This document shows, piece by piece, positions 17,277 to 25,818 of a DNA stretch of 64,000 nt. A program made the translations under genes and the position numbers. The number at the start of each line of letters is the position of its first letter. Position 1 is the first letter of the stretch. Source of the stretch: Dryocola clanedunensis (GTDB lineage Bacteria > Pseudomonadota > Gammaproteobacteria > Enterobacterales > Enterobacteriaceae). Below the pieces are notes generated by a model. The model saw only the letters and a program-made list of their open reading frames with translations, made no database searches and was not told the DNA's origin. The DNA lies in the NCBI RefSeq assembly GCF_025215155.1, contig NZ_JALHAM010000119.1. One strand, given 5' to 3'.

Positions 17277-17303
17277 AATATTTGTAGATTGCATTCAAAT
17301 ATT
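17277..17303. promoter_or_regulatory. LysR-type dyad between punC and punR
   Basis: AATATTTG (17277-17284), an 11-base spacer, then CAAATATT (17296-17303): a perfect inverted repeat with the arm length and spacing of a LysR recognition site. It sits 16 bases upstream of the punR ATG and 74 bases from the punC ATG. Confidence 0.7.
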
Positions 17304-17318
17304 TTGCAGGCAGAAATT

Positions 17319-18257
17319 ATGTGGTCTGAATATTCTCTCGAAGTCATCGATGCGGTGGCGCGCAACGGCAGCTTCAGCGGGGCGGCACAGGAGCTGCACC
17401 GCGTTCCGTCTGCCATCAGCTATACGGTGCGGCAGCTTGAGGAATGGCTGGCCGTTCCGCTGTTTGAACGTCGTCATCGGGATGTCGAACTGACCCCCGC
17501 AGGGCGCTTCTTTTTGAAAGAAGGCCGTTCTGTTATCAAAAAAATGATGGAGACACGGCAGCAGTGCCAGCAGATCGCAAACGGATGGCGCGGCCACCTG
17601 GCCATCGCCGTCGATAATATCGTCAAGCCGGAGAGAACCCGCCAGCTGGTGCTCGACTTTTATCGTCACTTCCCGGATATCGAACTGCGTATTTTCCAGG
17701 AGGTCTTTAACGGCGTGTGGGACGCGCTGGCCGACGGGCGCGTGGAAGTGGCTATTGGCGCCACGCAGGCTATTCCCGTCGGGGGGCGCTATGCGTTCCG
17801 TGATATGGGCACGCTCAACTGGCGGTGTGTGGTGGCAGCCAGCCATCCGTTAGCACAGCGGGAGGGGACGTTGAGCGATGAAGATCTGCGCGCATGGCCG
17901 TCGCTGGTGCTGGAGGATACCTCTCGTTCATTGCCAAAGCGAATTACCTGGCTGCTGGATAACCAGCATCGCGTGGTTGTCCCGGACTGGCAATCCGGCT
18001 CGGACTGCCTGAGCGCCGGGCTATGCATCGGCATGGTGCCGTCACATATTGCCAAACCGTGGTTAGCGTCAGGGAGATGGCACGAACTGGCGCTGGAGAA
18101 TCCCTTCCCGGATGCGGCCTGCTGCCTGACCTGGCGGCAAAATGATGCCTCACCGGCGTTAAGCTGGCTGCTGGAGTATCTGGGGGACAGTGAAACGATG
18201 AACCAGGAGTGGTTAAAAGAGCCTGAAACAAACGTCCAGGCTCCTGATGAAGCTTAG
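17319..18257 (+). CDS. punR: LysR-family regulator PunR (formerly YdhB)
   Basis: A 312-residue activator. The HTH begins MWSEYSLEVIDAVARNGSF and continues with SGAAQELHRVPSAISYTVRQ; the sensor domain follows. The sequence is collinear with E. coli YdhB/PunR through the C-terminal WLLEYLGDSETMNQEWL. Earlier in-frame start 17289 would overlap the operator; ATG 17319 has an AGG 11 bases upstream and gives the conserved N-terminus. The 3' end overlaps that of purR by 4 bases (convergent). It probably responds to a purine nucleoside and switches on punC. Confidence 0.9.
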   Translation: MWSEYSLEVIDAVARNGSFSGAAQELHRVPSAISYTVRQLEEWLAVPLFERRHRDVELTPAGRFFLKEGRSVIKKMMETRQQCQQIANGWRGHLAIAVDNIVKPERTRQLVLDFYRHFPDIELRIFQEVFNGVWDALADGRVEVAIGATQAIPVGGRYAFRDMGTLNWRCVVAASHPLAQREGTLSDEDLRAWPSLVLEDTSRSLPKRITWLLDNQHRVVVPDWQSGSDCLSAGLCIGMVPSHIAKPWLASGRWHELALENPFPDAACCLTWRQNDASPALSWLLEYLGDSETMNQEWLKEPETNVQAPDEA

Positions 18258-19279
18258 CGGCGATAGTCGCGGAACGGGCCGTCCGCGACGGAGCGGCGTT
18301 CGATGAGGCGCGGATGCACTTCAATGGTCTGCGACTCTTCGCGCTTATTGACGATACGGTCCAGCAGCATGCCGAACGCCGTTTCACCCAGCGAATCTTT
18401 TGGCTGGTGGATGGTGGTCAGCGCCGGTGTGAAATAGCGGGCGTTGCGCACGTTGTCATAGCCGATGACAGAGATATCCTGCGGGACACGCAGGCCCATC
18501 TCATCCGCCGCGCAAATCGCACCCATCGCCATGATATCGCCGCCGCAGAACACGGCGGTCGGGCGGTGTGACTGTCCGAGGATTTGCTGCATGGCGCGGT
18601 AGCCGGACTCCGGCTCGAAGTCACCCTGGACTATCCAGTTTTCAGGAACGGTAATATTGGCTTCCTGCAATGCCTGCATAAAGCCCGCATGGCGTCCACC
18701 GCCGGTGTTACGCTCCATTTGTCCCGGAATGGCACCAATCTCTCGGTGGCCGCGTTCAAGCAGGTAGCGGCCGGCCAGATAACCGCCGCGGAAGGCGTTA
18801 TCCACTACTGAGTCGGTAAAGTCGGCGCGAGCTTCGCCCCAGTCCATAACAACCATGGGAATGTGGCGGTACTCTTCCAGCATGGTCAATAAACTATCCG
18901 GGTATTCCGAACACATCACCAGCAGGCCATCGACGCGCTTTTGCGCCATCATTGACAGGTAGGCACGCTGCTTCTCAAAGTTATTGTGCGCGTTGCCCAG
19001 AATCAGCGTGTAGCCTTTTTCAAAGCAGCTGTTTTCAACGGCTTCGATAATTTCCGCAAAGTAAGGGGCTTCGCTGGAGGTGGCCAGCAGGCCAATCGTT
19101 TTGGTGTGATTCACTTTCAGGCTGCGCGCCACGGCGCTTGGCGAATAATGTAATTCCTTAATGGCCGCCCCGACCGCGTTGCGCGTCTCTTCCGCCACAA
19201 AGCGGGTTTTGTTAATAACATGTGATACGGTTGTAGTGGAAACGTTTGCGCGCTTCGCCACGTCCTTGATTGTCGCCAT
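18254..19279 (-). CDS. purR: Purine repressor PurR
   Basis: The LacI-family repressor of de novo purine genes, 341 residues as in E. coli. The HTH ATIKDVAKRANVSTTTVSH is at the start and the hinge helix with the minor-groove Leu is in SAVARSLKV. The corepressor domain binds hypoxanthine or guanine. The gene carries two PUR boxes, one in the leader and one inside codons 10-15, so autoregulation as in E. coli is expected. Relative to E. coli, ydhP is missing on its upstream side. Confidence 0.97.
   Translation of the reverse strand: MATIKDVAKRANVSTTTVSHVINKTRFVAEETRNAVGAAIKELHYSPSAVARSLKVNHTKTIGLLATSSEAPYFAEIIEAVENSCFEKGYTLILGNAHNNFEKQRAYLSMMAQKRVDGLLVMCSEYPDSLLTMLEEYRHIPMVVMDWGEARADFTDSVVDNAFRGGYLAGRYLLERGHREIGAIPGQMERNTGGGRHAGFMQALQEANITVPENWIVQGDFEPESGYRAMQQILGQSHRPTAVFCGGDIMAMGAICAADEMGLRVPQDISVIGYDNVRNARYFTPALTTIHQPKDSLGETAFGMLLDRIVNKREESQTIEVHPRLIERRSVADGPFRDYRR
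19237..19252. promoter_or_regulatory. PUR box inside purR (O2)
   Basis: Minus strand GCGCAAACGTTTCCAC, close to the PurR consensus ACGCAAACGTTTTCNT. It lies within the start of the purR coding region, the position of the second autoregulatory operator in E. coli. Confidence 0.75.
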
Positions 19280-19324
19280 TAGATATCACTCCAGGCCATA
19301 TCATAAACTCCTGATAATTCTTCT

Positions 19325-19340
19325 GTTAAACGTTTGCGCT
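19325..19340. promoter_or_regulatory. PUR box upstream of purR (O1)
   Basis: Minus strand AGCGCAAACGTTTAAC, a good PurR site, 46 bases upstream of the purR ATG and 88 bases from the coding-region site. Confidence 0.75.
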
Positions 19341-19574
19341 CGCTAACTCCTGGGCAACTTTTAGAGTTGCGGGCCTGTCGGGAAGTCGACATACAGCGGG
19401 AGGAGGGCGTTGAATTGAGAGTACGCAGTAAATTAGCGAAGGATTTTGGCGCATCTTTCAGGAAAGTGGAAGAGGGAAAGCTAATATCATCATAAATCCA
19501 GGAGGATTTTTGTCGCTCGTTGTGGGAAAATCCCCGCAACGCACTCTTTTCAGGGTTATACAAAGGAGATATCA

Positions 19575-19664
19575 ATGAGCACCGATCTGAAATTTTCCGT
19601 TATCACAACGGTTATCGTACTGGGCCTGATTGTCACAGGCGCTTTAACCGCTGTTCTGCACTGA
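19575..19664 (+). CDS. ynhF: YnhF family small membrane protein
   Basis: A 29-residue single-helix protein: MSTDLKFSVITTVIVLGLIV followed by a short small-residue tail ending AVLH. It is nearly identical to E. coli YnhF, a small inner-membrane protein of unknown role, and occupies the same place beside sodB. AAAGGAGAT lies 8 bases upstream of the ATG, and an intrinsic terminator follows the stop immediately, so it is a monocistronic unit. Confidence 0.92.
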   Translation: MSTDLKFSVITTVIVLGLIVTGALTAVLH

Positions 19665-19668
19665 TTAA

Positions 19669-19698
19669 AATGGGCCGCAGAAACGGCCCATTTTATTT
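19669..19698 (+). terminator. Intrinsic terminator of ynhF
   Basis: AATGGGCCG, CAGAAA loop, CGGCCCATT (19669-19692), then TTATTT. Confidence 0.85.
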
Positions 19699-19713
19699 GG
19701 CTGGGTAACTTCC

Positions 19714-19741
19714 GGTGGATGGCCCTGGCCGCTTATCCACC
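19714..19741. repeat. REP-like element
   Basis: GGTGGAT...ATCCACC enclosing a GC-rich centre, the palindromic REP form also seen at 24475-24550 and 59080-59108. It lies between ynhF and the 3' end of sodB. Confidence 0.65.
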
Positions 19742-19774
19742 CTACGCATTGCGCAGCGTCATTTGACGCGGGGC

Positions 19775-20353
19775 TTAAGCCAGATTCTTCGCCACAAACT
19801 TCCAGTTCACCAGCGCCCAGAAATGCTCAAGGTAGTTTGGACGAGCATTACGGTAATCGATGTAATAAGCATGTTCCCACACATCAACGGTCAGCAGCGG
19901 CTTCGCGTCAGTGGTCAGCGGTGTGCCGGCATTGGAGGTGGAGACGATGGCCAGGCTGCCGTCTGCGTTTTTAACCAGCCAGGTCCAGCCCGCGCCAAAG
20001 TTTTTCACCGCCGCATCCGTAAACTGCTGCTTAAAATCTGCGAAGCTGCCGAAGGCTTTATTAATCGCGCTCAGCAGGTCGCCCGTTGGCTCTCCGCCCG
20101 CATTTGGGGCCAGGCAATTCCAGTAAAACGTGTGGTTCCACACCTGGGCTGCGTTATTGAATACCCCACCGTCAGAAGAACGTACGATCTCTTCGAGTGA
20201 TTTACCTTCAAACGCCGTGCCCTTCACCAGGTTGTTCAGGTTGGTGACGTAGGTTTGATGGTGTTTGCCGTAATGATATTCCAGGGTTTCGGCTGAGATA
20301 TGCGGTGCCAGGGCATCCTTCGCATAGGGTAATGCAGGTAGTTCGAACGACAT
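19775..20353 (-). CDS. sodB: Iron superoxide dismutase
   Basis: Cytosolic Fe-SOD, 192 residues, dismutating superoxide to O2 and H2O2. Metal ligands fall at the E. coli positions: H27, H74 (VWNHTFYW), D157 and H161 (DVWEHAYY). The iron-type signature AQVWNHTFYWNCLAPN is present. GGAG lies 8 bases before ATG 20353. In E. coli the start region is the target of the iron-sparing RNA RyhB; the leader here is too diverged to confirm pairing by eye. Confidence 0.97.
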   Translation of the reverse strand: MSFELPALPYAKDALAPHISAETLEYHYGKHHQTYVTNLNNLVKGTAFEGKSLEEIVRSSDGGVFNNAAQVWNHTFYWNCLAPNAGGEPTGDLLSAINKAFGSFADFKQQFTDAAVKNFGAGWTWLVKNADGSLAIVSTSNAGTPLTTDAKPLLTVDVWEHAYYIDYRNARPNYLEHFWALVNWKFVAKNLA

Positions 20354-20386
20354 TGCTTAACTCCTTATTATTGTTGACGACTATAT

Positions 20387-20405
20387 AACCACACTTAGTG
20401 TGGTT
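20387..20405. promoter_or_regulatory. Perfect inverted repeat upstream of sodB
   Basis: AACCACAC-TTA-GTGTGGTT, about 35 bases upstream of the sodB ATG, so in the promoter or leader. It could be an operator or a 5' mRNA hairpin. Confidence 0.45.
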
Positions 20406-20442
20406 TTAGGGTAACAAATTGAAAGGATAAGCAAAAGGGGAG

Positions 20443-20470
20443 ATCACCCACTCTCGTTAGAGTGGGTGAT
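20443..20470 (-). terminator. Intrinsic terminator of mepH
   Basis: A 12-bp perfect stem (ATCACCCACTCT with its complement, CGTT loop at 20455-20458). On the minus strand it is followed by CTCCCCTTTTG. It lies directly after the mepH stop. Confidence 0.8.
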
Positions 20471-20474
20471 AAGT

Positions 20475-21302
20475 TCAGCGAATGGTTTTTGGCGTCATGA
20501 CGCGGCGAGCGCCGACATAGTGGCGCTGCCAGTAATCTTCACTCAGGGAGGTTATCTGAATATCACGGCCGGTACGGGGAGACTGAATAAATTTGCCGTT
20601 GCCGACATAGACGCCAACGTGATCGGCCGTTCCGCGCCCACGGGTGCGGAAGAAGACCAAATCGCCGCTTTGCAACTCGCCACGATCCACCGCAGCAACA
20701 TCGCGCAGGTGATACATTTCGTTAGCCGTACGAGGGATGCGGAATTTGACCAAATCTTTATAAGCGTAATAAACCAGGCCGCTACAGTCGAACCCCGTAC
20801 GAGGCGAGGTGCCTCCCCAGCGGTAAGGCTTACCAATCTGATTCATTAATTTGTTCATCGCTGTTTTCTGCGCCTTCAGCACGCGGGCTTTATGGGCCTG
20901 AGCAATAGTCAGATTTTTATCTGTCTTCACCGTGGTGCATTTAGCCTTGTGGCCTTTGCGCGCTTTGGTGCAGTGCTGGGCTGCAGCGATGGTTTGAGTT
21001 TTGCTAACCGGAGTGGTTTTCTTAAGTGATTTTTTGCTGCTGGCTGTTGCGAGGGATTTACTTTTAACGTCCGTCTTTTTCTTTTTAACCGCAGCGACTG
21101 ATTGACTGCTGGATTTCTTAGTGGTGGAACTCGCTTTTATTTTACTCTTGCTGGTTTTGTTTTTTGCTGTGCTCTTCTTGGCCGCGTGTGCTTTTTGAGC
21201 GGAAGCAGAGCGCGCGTGCTCTGAGGCATGCGTCAATGGCGTTAATGGCAAGGTAAATAGCAGAGCACAGAGCGTGATAGATCTTTTTGTTATCCGCGCC
21301 AC
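20475..21302 (-). CDS. mepH: Murein DD-endopeptidase MepH (NlpC/P60)
   Basis: A 275-residue periplasmic peptidoglycan hydrolase that cuts D-Ala-mDAP cross-links to allow wall expansion. An N-terminal signal (LCALLFTLPLTPLTHA, residues 11-26) is followed by a long Lys/Ser/Thr-rich linker (about 30-150) and a C-terminal NlpC/P60 domain. The catalytic Cys is C173 in FDCSGLVYYA and the His is H228 in ADHVGVYVG; the third polar position appears to be Gln in FIQSP. The basic linker probably sits along the anionic wall. Formerly ydhO; monocistronic, divergent from grxD. Confidence 0.92.
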   Translation of the reverse strand: MARITKRSITLCALLFTLPLTPLTHASEHARSASAQKAHAAKKSTAKNKTSKSKIKASSTTKKSSSQSVAAVKKKKTDVKSKSLATASSKKSLKKTTPVSKTQTIAAAQHCTKARKGHKAKCTTVKTDKNLTIAQAHKARVLKAQKTAMNKLMNQIGKPYRWGGTSPRTGFDCSGLVYYAYKDLVKFRIPRTANEMYHLRDVAAVDRGELQSGDLVFFRTRGRGTADHVGVYVGNGKFIQSPRTGRDIQITSLSEDYWQRHYVGARRVMTPKTIR

Positions 21303-21661
21303 TCAACAATCCCCTGGTAGATGAAGACACGATGAAGACCATCATGCCGACGTATGATTTTCTAAACCCATCAATTCTAATCTATAAAACGCCAGAAAGT
21401 TAACAGACTTTTCCCGCGCAAAGGGCATTTCGTTACCGTCCGCAAAAAAATTAACCGATAATAGGGCTAATAAGCAATTTATTGATCGAGATTTGGGTAT
21501 TTTGGCAATTGGCGGCCCAGGGAAAAGTGTTATTCTTAATCCATGTTTGGCGTCCGCCGCACGCGGAGAAATACCCTTTAAAAAATTGGTGTTTTCGCGC
21601 GGGGGCGCTACTCGTTACAATGGCAGACTACTGCCGTAAAAAGGTTTGAGGAAGCATGACA
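21303..21661. other. Divergent promoter region mepH/grxD
   Basis: About 360 bases without a gene. A TACAAT (-10-like) lies roughly 45 bases upstream of grxD. No operator-like dyad stands out. Confidence 0.5.
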
Positions 21662-22006
21662 ATGAGCACAATCGAAAAAATCCAACGCCAGATCGCCGAG
21701 AATCCTATTCTGCTGTACATGAAAGGTTCTCCGAAGTTGCCAAGCTGCGGTTTCTCCGCCCAGGCCGTACAGGCGCTTTCCGCCTGTGGCGAGCGCTTCG
21801 CCTATGTCGATATTCTTCAGAATCCGGACATCCGTGCAGAGCTGCCTAAATACGCTAACTGGCCAACCTTCCCGCAGCTGTGGGTAGACGGCGAGCTGGT
21901 GGGTGGCTGTGACATCATCATTGAGATGTATCAGCGTGGCGAACTTCAGCCGCTGATCAAAGAGACGGCTGAAAAGCATAAGTCAGAAGAGCCAGACGCG
22001 GAATAA
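21662..22006 (+). CDS. grxD: Monothiol glutaredoxin 4
   Basis: A 114-residue CGFS-type monothiol glutaredoxin. The active-site CGFS is at 29-32 and the glutathione-binding WPTFPQLWV and GGCDI motifs follow. Such proteins carry [2Fe-2S] clusters bridged by two monomers and glutathione and deliver them to iron-sulfur enzymes, partnering with BolA. ATG 21662 matches the E. coli N-terminus (MSTxIEK). ATG 21656, two codons earlier, is actually better spaced from GAGGA, so the true start is uncertain. Confidence 0.93.
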   Translation: MSTIEKIQRQIAENPILLYMKGSPKLPSCGFSAQAVQALSACGERFAYVDILQNPDIRAELPKYANWPTFPQLWVDGELVGGCDIIIEMYQRGELQPLIKETAEKHKSEEPDAE

Positions 22007-22025
22007 TCCTCTCCGGCTGTACAAG

Positions 22026-22054
22026 AACCCGCCACTTATCCGGCGGGTTTTTTT
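22026..22054 (+). terminator. Intrinsic terminator of grxD
   Basis: AACCCGCC, 8-base loop, GGCGGGTT and seven T in total (22048-22054). Ends 48 bases after the stop. Confidence 0.88.
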
Positions 22055-22136
22055 ATGCCGTCTTTCTCGCACCTTGCCACTCCCGTCCTCAGGTGTTAAA
22101 AGGTGCCCCCTTGAATGAAAGAGACAGGAGAGCGGC

Positions 22137-23534
22137 GTGAAGGACACGTCTTTGGCGTCAGGGCAGATCGGTCAGGATGCAGCGCATGAAGAAGAGCAGG
22201 TACTCAAACGCGGCCTGCAAAATCGCCATATTCAATTGATTGCCCTCGGCGGGGCAATTGGCACCGGATTATTCCTCGGCATTGGTCCGGCGATTCAGAT
22301 GGCCGGGCCGGCCGTCCTGCTGGGCTACGCGGTGGCCGGTATTATTGCCTTTCTGATTATGCGCCAGCTCGGTGAAATGGTCGTTGAGGAGCCGGTATCA
22401 GGGTCGTTCTCCCATTTTGCTTATAAATACTGGGGGCCGTTTGCTGGCTTCCTCTCCGGCTGGAACTACTGGGTCATGTTCGTGCTGGTGGGGATGGCAG
22501 AGCTGACCGCCGCCGGTATCTACATGCAGTACTGGTTCCCCGGCGTGCCAACGTGGATTTGGGTCGCCGCTTTCTTCGTTATCATCAACGCGGTCAACCT
22601 CGTGAACGTCAAGCTTTACGGGGAAATGGAGTTCTGGTTTGCGCTGATTAAGGTGCTGGCCATTATCGGGATGATTGGCTTCGGTATCTGGCTGCTTGCC
22701 TCAGGCCACGGCGGCGAAAAGGCGACCCTCCATAATCTCTGGCAGCATGGCGGTTTCTTTGCCACCGGCTGGCACGGGCTTATGCTGTCGTTGGCAGTGA
22801 TCATGTTCTCCTTTGGTGGCCTTGAGCTGATTGGCATCACCGCCGCCGAAGCGCAAAACCCGCAAACGACCATCCCGAAAGCCATTAATCAGGTCGTCTA
22901 TCGCATCCTGCTGTTCTATATTGGTTCGCTGGTCGTGCTGCTGTCGCTTTATCCCTGGGTGGATGTTAAATCGAGCAGTAGTCCGTTTGTGATGATTTTC
23001 CACGAGCTGGACAGCAACATCGTGGCTTCTGCGCTGAACTTCGTCATTCTGGTTGCCTCTTTGTCGGTCTACAACAGCGGCGTTTATTCGAACAGCCGCA
23101 TGCTGTTTGGCCTGTCTATCCAGCGTAATGCGCCAGCCTTCCTCGCGAAGGTGAACCGGGGCGGCGTGCCGGTCAATTCGCTCATCCTCTCCGGGGCGAT
23201 CACCTCGCTGGTGGTGGTGCTGAACTATCTGCTGCCTCACGATGCCTTTGGTCTGCTGATGGCGCTGGTGGTCGCAACGCTGCTGCTTAACTGGATAATG
23301 ATCTCGCTGGCGCACCTGAAGTTTCGCTGCGCGATGCGCCGCAAAGGTCGGGAAACGCGCTTCAGGGCGCTTCTGTATCCATTTGGTAACTATCTGTGCA
23401 TCGCCTTTATGATGATGATTCTGGTGCTGATGTGTACCATCGATGACATGCGCCTTTCGGCCATGCTGTTACCGGTCTGGATTATCTGTTTGTTTATCGC
23501 GTTTAAGCTTTCTCGCGGCAAGAAGGTTCGTTGA
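22137..23534 (+). CDS. pheP: Phenylalanine permease PheP-like amino acid:H+ symporter
   Basis: A 465-residue, 12-helix APC-family transporter of the inner membrane. It is strongly similar to E. coli PheP over its whole length, e.g. GLQNRHIQLIALGGAIGTG, then QLGEMVVEEPVSG and SVYNSGVYSNSRML, the conserved amino acid transporter signatures. It is expected to import phenylalanine. The start is GTG 22137 with AGGAG 7 bases upstream. In E. coli pheP is far away, near 13 min, and this slot between grxD and rnt holds the helicase gene lhr. PheP-type specificity is inferred from similarity; AroP/TyrP-like selectivity is possible. Confidence 0.88.
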   Translation: MKDTSLASGQIGQDAAHEEEQVLKRGLQNRHIQLIALGGAIGTGLFLGIGPAIQMAGPAVLLGYAVAGIIAFLIMRQLGEMVVEEPVSGSFSHFAYKYWGPFAGFLSGWNYWVMFVLVGMAELTAAGIYMQYWFPGVPTWIWVAAFFVIINAVNLVNVKLYGEMEFWFALIKVLAIIGMIGFGIWLLASGHGGEKATLHNLWQHGGFFATGWHGLMLSLAVIMFSFGGLELIGITAAEAQNPQTTIPKAINQVVYRILLFYIGSLVVLLSLYPWVDVKSSSSPFVMIFHELDSNIVASALNFVILVASLSVYNSGVYSNSRMLFGLSIQRNAPAFLAKVNRGGVPVNSLILSGAITSLVVVLNYLLPHDAFGLLMALVVATLLLNWIMISLAHLKFRCAMRRKGRETRFRALLYPFGNYLCIAFMMMILVLMCTIDDMRLSAMLLPVWIICLFIAFKLSRGKKVR

Positions 23535-23567
23535 GTGCAGGGCCATGAATAAAAAAGGGCAGAGGAA

Positions 23568-24467
23568 ATGAGTGTAAGTCGGAAAGGGATGCTGTATGTG
23601 CTGTTTGCCGCCGTGCTGTGGGGCAGTTCCGGGGTTTGCGCCCAGTACATCATGGAGCAAAGTCATATCTCCTCGGAGTCGCTGACGATGTTGCGCCTGC
23701 TGTTTTCTGGTCTGATTCTTTTGACACTGTCGTTTATGCACGGTGACAAGATATTTGCGGTGTTCAGGCATCGCCAGGATCTCATCTCGCTGCTCATTTT
23801 TACGGTATTCGGCGCGCTGATAGTCCAGCTCACGTTTTTGGTGACCATCGAGAAGTCCAACGCGGCGACCGCGACGATACTGCAGTTTCTCTCGCCAACC
23901 ATCATCGTGGCCTGGTTTGCTCTGGTGAAGAAGAAACGTTCCGGGAAGCTGGTATTTGCGGCGATCGGCACGTCGCTGGTGGGCACGTTTTTACTGGTGA
24001 CGCACGGCGACCCAACCTCACTGACTATATCCACCGCGGCGCTGTTCTGGGGCATTGCTTCGGCCTTCTCCGCCGCGTTCTATACGACCTATCCCTCGGC
24101 GCTGATTGCGCGCTACGGCACTTTACCCGTGGTGGGCTGGAGTATGTTGCTGGGTGGGGTCATGCTGATGCCGTTCTACGCCAGCCAGATCGGCAGCTTT
24201 ACCGCCAGCGGCGGCGCGCTGTTTGCTTTCTTCTATCTGGTGGTGGTGGGGACGGCCATTACCTTCAGCCTGTACCTGACCGGCGCGCAGATGATTGGTG
24301 GGCCAAAGGCAAGCATACTAAGCTGCGCGGAGCCGCTAAGCAGCGCCTTTTTGTCCGTGCTGCTGCTTGGGGTGTCGTTCGCGGTGCCAGACTGGATTGG
24401 CTCGCTGCTGATTATCTCTTCGGTGCTGCTGATTTCGCTGGATACGCGCGGGAAACTTCACGGCTGA
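23568..24467 (+). CDS. EamA/DMT-family transporter
   Basis: A 299-residue, ten-helix inner-membrane protein with two EamA repeats: GMLYVLFAAVLWGSSGVCAQ at the start, and the second repeat from about residue 147 (AALFWGIASAFSAAFYTTYP). Members export amino acids, purines or other metabolites; YicL and RhtA are relatives. Substrate unknown. It lies 33 bases after pheP on the same strand, so probably in the same operon. AGGG and GAGG precede ATG 23568. Confidence 0.82.
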   Translation: MSVSRKGMLYVLFAAVLWGSSGVCAQYIMEQSHISSESLTMLRLLFSGLILLTLSFMHGDKIFAVFRHRQDLISLLIFTVFGALIVQLTFLVTIEKSNAATATILQFLSPTIIVAWFALVKKKRSGKLVFAAIGTSLVGTFLLVTHGDPTSLTISTAALFWGIASAFSAAFYTTYPSALIARYGTLPVVGWSMLLGGVMLMPFYASQIGSFTASGGALFAFFYLVVVGTAITFSLYLTGAQMIGGPKASILSCAEPLSSAFLSVLLLGVSFAVPDWIGSLLIISSVLLISLDTRGKLHG

Positions 24468-24474
24468 GGATTTT

Positions 24475-24550
24475 GTCGGATGGCGCATTCGCTTATCCGA
24501 CCTACGTATTCACTGATTGGTAAGGTGGATAAGCGAATGCGCCATCCACC
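24475..24550. repeat. BIME: two REP units in opposite orientation
   Basis: Unit 1 (24475-24501) is GTCGGAT...ATCCGAC and unit 2 (24524-24550) is GGTGGAT...ATCCACC. A 19-base core is repeated in inverted form (24480-24498 and 24527-24545). It sits between the convergent eamA-type gene and rnt, the usual place for such elements. Confidence 0.85.
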
Positions 24551-24560
24551 GTTTCTGCTA

Positions 24561-25220
24561 TTAAGCCTCGGGCGTTTCCTGTTCGGGCAGCGGCAGCGGC
24601 CAGCCGCCTAAACGCTTCCAGCGGTTGACGATTTCACAGAACAGCAGGGCGGTTTGCTCGGTGTCATACAGCGCCGAATGCGCCTGGCTGCTGTCAAACG
24701 GCATACCTGCGGCGATACAGGCTTTCGCCAGCACGGTCTGACCAAGGGACAGCCCGCTGAGGGCCGCGGTATCAAAGGTGACGAACGGATGGAACGGGTT
24801 ACGCTTTAATGATGCCCGCTCTGCGGCCGCCATCGTAAAACTGTGATCGAAGGTCGCGTTGTGCGCCACCATAATCGCGCGGTTACAGCCGCTGTCTTTA
24901 ATCCCCTTGCGCACCATTTTGAAGATGGCATGCAGGGCTTCATATTCGCTGACCGCGCCACGCAATGGGTTATGCGGGTCGATACCGTTGAAGGCCAGCG
25001 CCTCAGGCTGCAGGATAGATCCTTCAAAAGGCTCGACATGAAAATGCAGCGTTTCATCAGGCATTAACCAGCCGTTCTCATCCATTTTCAGGGTGATAGC
25101 CGCTATTTCCAGCAGGGCGTCAGTTTTGGCGTTAAACCCGGCGGTTTCAACGTCGATGACGACTGGATAAAAGCCACGAAAACGGTCGCACAGGCTATGC
25201 AATTGCGTGTTGTCAGACAT
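24561..25220 (-). CDS. rnt: Ribonuclease T
   Basis: A 219-residue 3'-5' exoribonuclease that trims the CCA end of tRNAs and matures 5S and 23S rRNA 3' ends. DEDD superfamily: the first metal acidic residues are D23 and E25 in VIDVETAGF, with H/D later in AHSALYDTEQTA. Slightly longer than E. coli RNase T (215). Downstream of gloA on the same strand with a 96-base gap. Confidence 0.96.
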   Translation of the reverse strand: MSDNTQLHSLCDRFRGFYPVVIDVETAGFNAKTDALLEIAAITLKMDENGWLMPDETLHFHVEPFEGSILQPEALAFNGIDPHNPLRGAVSEYEALHAIFKMVRKGIKDSGCNRAIMVAHNATFDHSFTMAAAERASLKRNPFHPFVTFDTAALSGLSLGQTVLAKACIAAGMPFDSSQAHSALYDTEQTALLFCEIVNRWKRLGGWPLPLPEQETPEA

Positions 25221-25316
25221 CAGGATCTCTTAATACGGGGAAAATGCAGCGCGCATTATGGCAAATTTTGCGGAGTGTTGCAGTAACGGGTGCAGGGTGC
25301 ACCCGTTAACAGGGGA

Positions 25317-25724
25317 TTAGTTGCCCAGACCTTTACCAGCGTCTTTGCTTTCAATGAGTTCGATCTTGTAACCGTCGGGATCTTCAACAAAAGCAATCAC
25401 GGTGGTGCCGCCCTTAACCGGACCCGCTTCACGAGTCACGTTGCCGCCGTTGTTACGGATGCGCTCGCAGGCTTCGGCTGCGTTATCTACGCTCAGCGCA
25501 ATGTGGCCGTAGGCGTTGCCCATGTCATAGCTGTCGACATCCCAGTTGTAGGTCAGTTCGATGACGGCTTCTTCGGACTCCGGGCCATAGCCCACAAAGG
25601 CCAGAGAGTATTTGTATTCGGTGTTTTCGCTGGTGCGTAGCAGGGTCATGCCCAGTACGTTTGTGTAAAATTCGATGGAGCGTTGCAGGTCGCCAACACG
25701 CAGCATGGTGTGAAGTAAGCGCAT
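25317..25724 (-). CDS. gloA: Lactoylglutathione lyase (glyoxalase I)
   Basis: Isomerises the hemithioacetal of methylglyoxal and glutathione to S-lactoylglutathione. The 135-residue protein has all four metal ligands of the Ni-dependent enzyme: H5, E56, H74 and E122. In E. coli it is expressed partly from the nemRA promoter; here it follows nemA after a 94-base gap on the same strand. Confidence 0.97.
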   Translation of the reverse strand: MRLLHTMLRVGDLQRSIEFYTNVLGMTLLRTSENTEYKYSLAFVGYGPESEEAVIELTYNWDVDSYDMGNAYGHIALSVDNAAEACERIRNNGGNVTREAGPVKGGTTVIAFVEDPDGYKIELIESKDAGKGLGN

Positions 25725-25818
25725 AGAATCCTCTTAGAATTAAACGTTTAGCATCCGAAAACGTTTTGATATGTGCGGTAAGTATAGCGGCGTTTGCGCG
25801 CCGCTATCAATCATCGAC

